NCBI RefSeq assembly: GCF_900090045.1
Contig: NC_041785.1
Location: 1,610,001 to 1,645,000 of the forward strand
Direction of reading: 5' to 3'
Length of the DNA: 35,000 bases
DNA from: Plasmodium malariae
Taxonomy: Eukaryota; Apicomplexa; Aconoidasida; Haemosporida; Plasmodiidae
This document shows, piece by piece, positions 29,725 to 35,000 of this stretch; position 1 is the stretch's first letter, and the number at the start of each line of letters is the position of its first letter. The translations under genes and the position numbers were made by a program. The notes beneath the pieces are model-generated. The model searched no databases and was not told the DNA's origin. It was given only the letters and a program-made list of their open reading frames with translations.

Positions 29725-32301
29725 CTATACAAGTATCTGTGAGAAATCATTTCCTAAGAATTCGCATTGAGAAAGGTTAATATAAGAAATGAGATCGAAA
29801 GTGGAATCTAGAGCTCCTTTATTTTTTTTTATCTTTCCAATATAATTTTTTATTTCATTTAAGGAGTCTTGAAAATGCTTTTGGAATTTCTTCGTTGTGA
29901 TTTTAAGTATTTCACAAATTTCCTCATCTGTATAACTTTTTTTTTTTAAAAAAAGTCCAAATTTCATAAAAATAATTAATTTATTAATTTTTTTTTTCAA
30001 TGATTTGCAAATAAATTTTCTTAACCCTTTTATTACAATATCGTTGTACATGATATCATTGAAGCTGTTTATATCATCCGAATTTATTATTAAATCTTTA
30101 TATGTATTTTTTTCTGGATATGCGGAATTGCTGTTTTGGTATGTTATTGGTTTTTCGGAATCAATTATATTAACAACTGAACATAATGCTTTTTCTACTC
30201 GCTCTACTGTGAATTTCAGACCATCACTAATTTCTTTTATATTAGGTTTTCTTTCATTTCTTTCTAAAAATTGGTCTTCGAATTTTTTAATTTTATTGTA
30301 ATCTTTATATGTATGAGGTGAAATAGAAATAAATGACTTATGTTTTTGATAGTAATTATATGTACTATTTTTTGCCCACATATAAACATATTTTGTTAAA
30401 TTTTTTATTCCTAATTTTTCGATATCATATTTTTTGAACCCATTTTTTACAGCCTCTAAACTTACTAGTAAAAAATCATCTTCACTTAAATTACTGCTGA
30501 AATTTACTTCTGCTTTTCTTATAATATTACTTATCAATGGTATAAAATAAAATACTAATTTCTGTGATAATCTTATTTTGTTCTCTAAATTTTTTACCAT
30601 CTTTTCCTTATCATAATTGTATGCATAGATCAATTCTTCATATAATGGTGGTCTGTTTTCTAATTTTTCAAGTATATAAATAGAATTTTCAAAAAATACA
30701 ATGTCCTTTATGCATTCCAAAAATTGCTGGACTTCTTTGTTTATTAAATTTTCACAGTCTTTATATAATACTATTTCGTTCTTACCAATTTGGTCAGAAA
30801 AAATATCGTATTTGTTACTCTCGTTCTTCTCTACACTAGTCACTCTGCCTTTACCCCCTTCCATATCAGTTTTATTCTGTTCTTTCGGTTCATTGTGTTT
30901 ACTGTACGCAATCTGTTCACACTGCTCATTCGGCTCATTCTCTTCATTCCCACTCTCCTCCTTTCCATTCTCCTCTTCATTCCTTGCATCTTCTCCTATG
31001 AGTCGTTTAGCTTTCCCCTTTGCAAATTTCTTCTTTTTTTCTTTAGTTTTTGTAACCTCCATTTTGTCTTTTTGCTGTACATCCATTTGATTAATGATTT
31101 TCTCCTTTTCCTTCTCCTCTCCCGGAATAGTGAAGTCAAAAGTTATAGCATTACCATCTTTGTAATTATCCCTAAATAGTGTGTACATATTCGTTTTATT
31201 ATAAAAATATCTTCTTACTAACAAATCCTCATCTTCTTTTTGCACTAAATTTTTCATTTTATAAATATATACAATTAATTTTTTTAAATTTTCTACAGAT
31301 ACATTAATTTCCTTTGACCATAAGTCTAGAGTTAATATCTTCTTTTGATCTCTTATATTTTCATAGTATTCTAGTAATGATTTATAGAATAAGTACTGCT
31401 TCACCTCCTCCGTTTTTATAGTTTGTCCATTTAGTAACAACATATTCTCCTTAATTTCTATGTCTTTCTTTTTAAATATATTCTTATCCTTTAGTGAAAA
31501 TAAAATATAATTTAATTTTTTTTTTTCTCTTTCATATACCTCGTTAAGGAATCCTCTTTTAAGCTTTAGTCGAACTTTCTTCTTTTCCAAATCGTTGATT
31601 TGTTCTGTGTTTCTGTACTGTACCTTCTCCCCTTCAGTTATGCGTTCCACATTTGCACTGGAATTATCCTCCGTTTCTGCTTTTCCTATTTTGTCCATCC
31701 TTCCCATTTTTTCCACATCTTTTTGCTTTTTTTTTTTTTTCTCATTATAAGTTTTTTTCTCTCGAATAATATTACTTGTTAGGAAGCTTATGCTCGGATT
31801 TGAATTCAAAACGAAGAAGTTTACTTCCCCATCGTCAAAATTTACATTTCTATCCACGTTTTTATTTAACACATTACTAGAGCATAATGAATTGAAGTAG
31901 CTATTAATTCTATGTTGTCTCTTTTTATTTATTTCCCATTTTTCGATGTTCCCCTCAATAGCTTTAACATCATTCTTCATGCTCCCCTTAGCTGCAGGAT
32001 GTTTATTAAGTCCTCTTCTTTTTTTATATTCAAATAATTTATTACCATTATATTTAAAATATAGCATTTCCCCCTTTCTTCTACCACAGCTAGTGATATT
32101 GACAAACTCACTGTTATGAACTAAACCATTTTTTAGTCGGTATGATTGAATAAATATTCCTTCTTTACAAAATAATACTACAATCAATAAACATACATAA
32201 TACCAATATGGCTTACAAATAGTTTTCTCTCTTTTTCTAAAATTTATAATCGTTATAACTATTAGTTGATATAGAAAAAGATGGATTGCTTTTATTACCA
32301 T
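29725..32301 (-). CDS. ApSigma: Apicoplast RNA polymerase sigma-70 factor
   Basis: 858 aa. This nuclear-encoded sigma factor should direct the bacterial-type plastid RNA polymerase to apicoplast promoters. The N-terminus has two hydrophobic stretches (FLYQLIVITIINF at 9-21; YYVCLLIVVLFC near 35-46) followed by a basic, Asn/Lys-rich segment, which is a signal-plus-transit layout. Residues 60-520 are charged and low-complexity. Sigma domains lie in the C-terminal third. Region 2 (about 585-660) has SEDDFLLVSLEAVKNGFKKY then KYVYMWAKNSTYNYYQKH, equivalent to the bacterial core-binding and -10 helices. Region 3 (about 665-710) has NERKPNIKEISDGL and the helix FTVERVEKAL. Region 4 (about 750-830) ends with the helix-turn-helix SYTDEEICEILKITTKKFQK. 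Region 2 has diverged (no intact bacterial DLIQEG block). The identity agrees with its position next to PDX1 in P. falciparum as I remember it. Confidence 0.85.
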   Translation of the reverse strand: MVIKAIHLFLYQLIVITIINFRKREKTICKPYWYYVCLLIVVLFCKEGIFIQSYRLKNGLVHNSEFVNITSCGRRKGEMLYFKYNGNKLFEYKKRRGLNKHPAAKGSMKNDVKAIEGNIEKWEINKKRQHRINSYFNSLCSSNVLNKNVDRNVNFDDGEVNFFVLNSNPSISFLTSNIIREKKTYNEKKKKKQKDVEKMGRMDKIGKAETEDNSSANVERITEGEKVQYRNTEQINDLEKKKVRLKLKRGFLNEVYEREKKKLNYILFSLKDKNIFKKKDIEIKENMLLLNGQTIKTEEVKQYLFYKSLLEYYENIRDQKKILTLDLWSKEINVSVENLKKLIVYIYKMKNLVQKEDEDLLVRRYFYNKTNMYTLFRDNYKDGNAITFDFTIPGEEKEKEKIINQMDVQQKDKMEVTKTKEKKKKFAKGKAKRLIGEDARNEEENGKEESGNEENEPNEQCEQIAYSKHNEPKEQNKTDMEGGKGRVTSVEKNESNKYDIFSDQIGKNEIVLYKDCENLINKEVQQFLECIKDIVFFENSIYILEKLENRPPLYEELIYAYNYDKEKMVKNLENKIRLSQKLVFYFIPLISNIIRKAEVNFSSNLSEDDFLLVSLEAVKNGFKKYDIEKLGIKNLTKYVYMWAKNSTYNYYQKHKSFISISPHTYKDYNKIKKFEDQFLERNERKPNIKEISDGLKFTVERVEKALCSVVNIIDSEKPITYQNSNSAYPEKNTYKDLIINSDDINSFNDIMYNDIVIKGLRKFICKSLKKKINKLIIFMKFGLFLKKKSYTDEEICEILKITTKKFQKHFQDSLNEIKNYIGKIKKNKGALDSTFDLISYINLSQCEFLGNDFSQILV

Positions 32302-33519
32302 TCCACTAAAAGAAATTCATCGTAACTCTGTGGGGAACAGAACCAATGGTTTGCCTTGCCGTGGGCCTCTACAACAATACAATGCGCGCGTAGTAAGTAT
32401 ACATATATATATGTACGTATATAACATATATCCTTGCACATATACCTATGTGTTCTTGTAATTATTATAGGGCGCTTATCCTTTTTATTTTCCTTCCCCC
32501 TTAACACTTTATCCTGAACTTTTTAATTATAATAAAAAAAGGGCTTTAAAAAAGACTCAGTTTCACAAAAAAATTCTCCCCTAATTTTTTTTTCATGTTT
32601 CTTTTTTTTTCTTTTTTTTTTTTTTTTTAATTATTTTATTTTTAGTACTAAAAATTATGCTTTTATTTCAAGTTCTGTTTTGCTTCACTCATGTAACATT
32701 TTTACGCTCAAAATATGGTATTATCATATATTTTGTTCATATACCTCGATATTGCACCTTTCTACTAATAAATGCGTCAAGGTATATACTCACATATACA
32801 CAAGCATATATATGACGAACAAATGCAACAAGTACTTTACAAAATATACAAGAGTTGTATATAACATGAGTTGTATATATTCAAGTAAATACATGCCCAT
32901 TCACAAATATATTGTATAACTATTACCTTAACAAGGCCTTATTTCTTCCTCCAAAGATGTATACAACTATATGGAATGAGCTTAAAGAGAAAGGAGTCAA
33001 CTCCTCCCTGTGTGAAATGTTATGTAAATATATATATGTACATATGTATGTTTATGCGTATCTATGTATGTGTATTTATGTATGTGTATTTATGTATGTG
33101 CATATATGTGTATGTAATTTTAGCAAATTCTTTTAAAACTCTTTTTGTGAATCTCTTCGGCAAAATGAGGTAATAATTTCATTTGAAAAAAAAAATTGAC
33201 TACAAACAGGTGTATGCATATGCATGTACATAGGTATGCACGTATACATATATATATCCATACATATATGTAACAAATTATGCATTGGAGTTGCTTGACC
33301 ATTATTTAAATGCTTCTTGCTATACATATTTAGAAAAGAAGCTCACAACTTCTAGCACCCGTTCAAGAAAAGTATACGATATAATTCTCATGGAATATAT
33401 ATGTACTATTTTTTTTTTTTTTTTCTACTTAAAAATTTTGCTGAAGATTTGATAAATTGAGAACAAGAATTAGCAATGAGTGAAGATAAAGATTTTATGT
33501 ATTTACTTTATATGTTATA

Positions 33520-33558
<39 letters not shown>

Positions 33559-34004
33559 GCAGAATAGGAAAAATATTTAGCAGTATGTTTAAATGTATGT
33601 AAATTTTTTTTTTTTTTTTATAAGTTGTAAAATATTTGCAAAGTAGTTACATTTATGCTCACATTTACCTTTTCTGTATGATGCAGTATTATACCTTTCA
33701 AAAGAGGATTTAATATTTAGTCCTCTATTTTGATTCTTCTTATTCATATTCTTTGGCATTGGTATAAACTACTTCATTAGTCTATGATTATAGTAACAAT
33801 GTTTATTAAGTTTTCAAGTTACAAAATGCAAATTTGTGAGAGGATCGAATGGCCTTATGTTCTGGGTTTATGTGGTAATATGTCAATAAAACAATTGTAT
33901 TATTATTATTATTATTATTATTATTTTATTTTTTTTTTATTATAAAATTATTTTGTATTTTTTTATAATTTGAACGAAGAGATAAACAACAATTAAAATT
34001 GTTC
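32302..34004. other. Intergenic: sigma-factor upstream region and tRNA-Leu 5' flank
   Basis: T-runs at 32607-32629 and 33410-33424, a long A-run at 33522-33555, TATG/GTAT simple sequence at 33040-33120 and (TAT)n at 33898-33924. A 48-codon frame at 33799-33945 is listed separately. Otherwise nothing that I can support. Confidence 0.6.
33799..33945 (+). CDS. Possible small ORF or first exon, 48 aa
   Basis: Begins MFIKFSSYKMQICERIEW and has a mixed, protein-like composition for its first 30 codons, then runs into (TAT)8 coding Tyr and an AT-rich tail. A donor-like GTAATA follows TTATGTG at 33875, so the first 26 codons could be an exon. No partner exon is identifiable before the tRNA gene. Not recognised; chance is likely. 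Confidence 0.15.
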   Translation: MFIKFSSYKMQICERIEWPYVLGLCGNMSIKQLYYYYYYYYYFIFFLL

Positions 34005-34085
34005 GACAGAATGGCCGAGCGGTCTAAGGCGCTACTTTCAGATGGTAGTCTGTATAAGGCGTGGGTTCGAATCCCGCTTCTGTCA
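34005..34085 (+). tRNA. tRNA-Leu (anticodon CAG)
   Basis: An 81-nt cloverleaf. The acceptor stem GACAGAA pairs perfectly with TTCTGTC, with discriminator A at 34085 as expected for leucine. The D-arm contains the A-box TGGCCGAGCGGTCTAAGGC. The anticodon stem CTACT/GGTAG encloses loop TTCAGAT, giving CAG at 34039-34041. The long variable arm (TCTGTATAAGGC) is type II, and the T-arm GTGGG-TTCGAAT-CCCGC contains the B box. No intron. As with the serine tRNA, no T-run follows directly. The flanks are almost pure A/T. Confidence 0.96.
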
Positions 34086-35000
34086 TTAGAAATTAAAAAA
34101 TATTTATTAAATCTTCAAAGATATTAAATCTTCAAAGAAATTACAAAAAAATCTACAAAAATCTACAAACAAATAAAACTGAAAAGAAAAATAATAAAGT
34201 AAAAATAACAACATCATTTATTATTAAAAAAATATTAAATAATTTTATATGTAATTATTTAACGATTGAAAATGGTAATGTCGCAAAGTTTTAATTATTT
34301 CACACCAAAAAAAACATGGGTATTATATACTTTTTAAAAATATTAGTATATGAATCGTATGAATCTGTAGAATCTATAGAATCTTCGTACAATTCCGTAT
34401 AGAAATATATTATAAATAATCTTCTTTTAAAAAAATGTTAAAAATTTGAAATTATTAATTATGTAATATGTTTATGTTCACGCTCATTTGTCATTTTAAT
34501 TAATGTAAAGCATGAAAACTTACATAATTTGAACAGATAAATTTATATATGTATATTTATATACATGTACCTATGTAAGCGTTGCCAGCTACGTTTTCAA
34601 TGTTTTAACTCTTACAGAACTTTAGAATTCCAAAAAATAAAATAAAAATACATATATATATATATATACATGCGGAGGTTGGATAAAATTATAAAACTTT
34701 TATTCATATGAAAATATGTAGGAGTTACTCATTTTGAAGGTTGCCTCAAGTATCAGCGATTTTTCTTTCATTATAAAATTGTAAGAGATGCATTACTTCA
34801 ACACATAATGAAATATTATTTTTTTTGAAGAAATGCTATTTTTTGGTAATTTAACTGTTCTTTCGCTTGCCCTTCATTTTATAATTAAATTAATTTTAAA
34901 AATATGCTAAAATTCAGTAAGTTTGTACAATTCAAAACAAATATACACAAAATGAATAAATGTATACTTAATTATGCTTCATCTGAAGGTGTTTTATTGC
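34086..35000. other. Intergenic: downstream of tRNA-Leu to window end
   Basis: Very AT-rich. Just after the tRNA there is a short direct repeat (AAATCTTCAAAGA twice, then ACAAAAAATCT). A TATA tract lies at 34650-34670. The last few hundred bases contain no frame that looks like coding sequence on either strand. Confidence 0.6.

Noticed and set aside
1..35000. Transposons, CRISPR arrays, viral or subtelomeric gene families
   Set aside because: No reverse transcriptase, transposase, integrase or spaced direct-repeat pattern was seen, and no variant surface antigen genes; this looks like a chromosome-internal housekeeping region.

Overview
The window is nuclear DNA from a malaria parasite (Plasmodium). 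It is strongly AT-rich, with long poly(A)/poly(T) runs and TATG/TACA microsatellites between genes. The genes are Asn/Lys-rich with low-complexity inserts, introns are short and AT-rich with GTAAGT/GTAAAA donors, and several products belong to apicomplexan families: an alveolin, an apicoplast-type sigma factor and a heptatricopeptide-repeat protein. From memory, the gene order matches the PDX1-PUF3-Pf77/ALV7 neighbourhood of P. falciparum chromosome 6. Codon use is less AT-extreme than I would expect for P. falciparum, so another species (P. malariae/P. ovale type, or similar) is more likely. I cannot name the species.

Layout, left to right: (1) 113-5336, minus: a large probable mitochondrial heptatricopeptide (HPR/RAP-type) protein whose 3' end is interrupted by an intron full of microsatellite. 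(2) 6336-6417: tRNA-Ser(UGA). (3) 7449-8495, minus: RNase P/MRP subunit RPP30. (4) 10285-12189, minus: alveolin ALV7/Pf77. (5) A 3.6 kb divergent intergenic region with a 13-bp tandem repeat and a coding-like but broken island at 14866-15420. (6) 15807-16843, plus: a three-exon SYS1-like Golgi membrane protein, which no single long ORF reveals. (7) 17528-19591, minus: Puf6/PUM3-type nucleolar pumilio protein (PUF3). (8) A divergent 2.1 kb region holding a 236-bp TACA array. (9) 21734-22624, plus: PDX1, the vitamin B6 synthase. (10) 24960-28973, plus: a 1337-aa protein that I read as a MidA/NDUFAF7-like methyltransferase followed by TPRs and a degenerate Gfo/Idh-type oxidoreductase module. (11) 29725-32301, minus: apicoplast sigma-70 factor. 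(12) 34005-34085: tRNA-Leu(CAG).

These are housekeeping and organelle genes of a chromosome-internal region, not an operon or island. Shared themes are RNA biology (tRNAs, RPP30, PUF3, and the HPR and sigma factors for organelle gene expression), organelle upkeep, and the inner membrane complex. Neighbours are arranged divergently or convergently and have separate promoters. The least ordinary element is the large methyltransferase-TPR-oxidoreductase fusion. Next come the two gene structures that need splicing to be seen (HPR 3' end and SYS1) and the disrupted coding-like island at 14866-15420. I found no transposons, CRISPR arrays or viral sequence.
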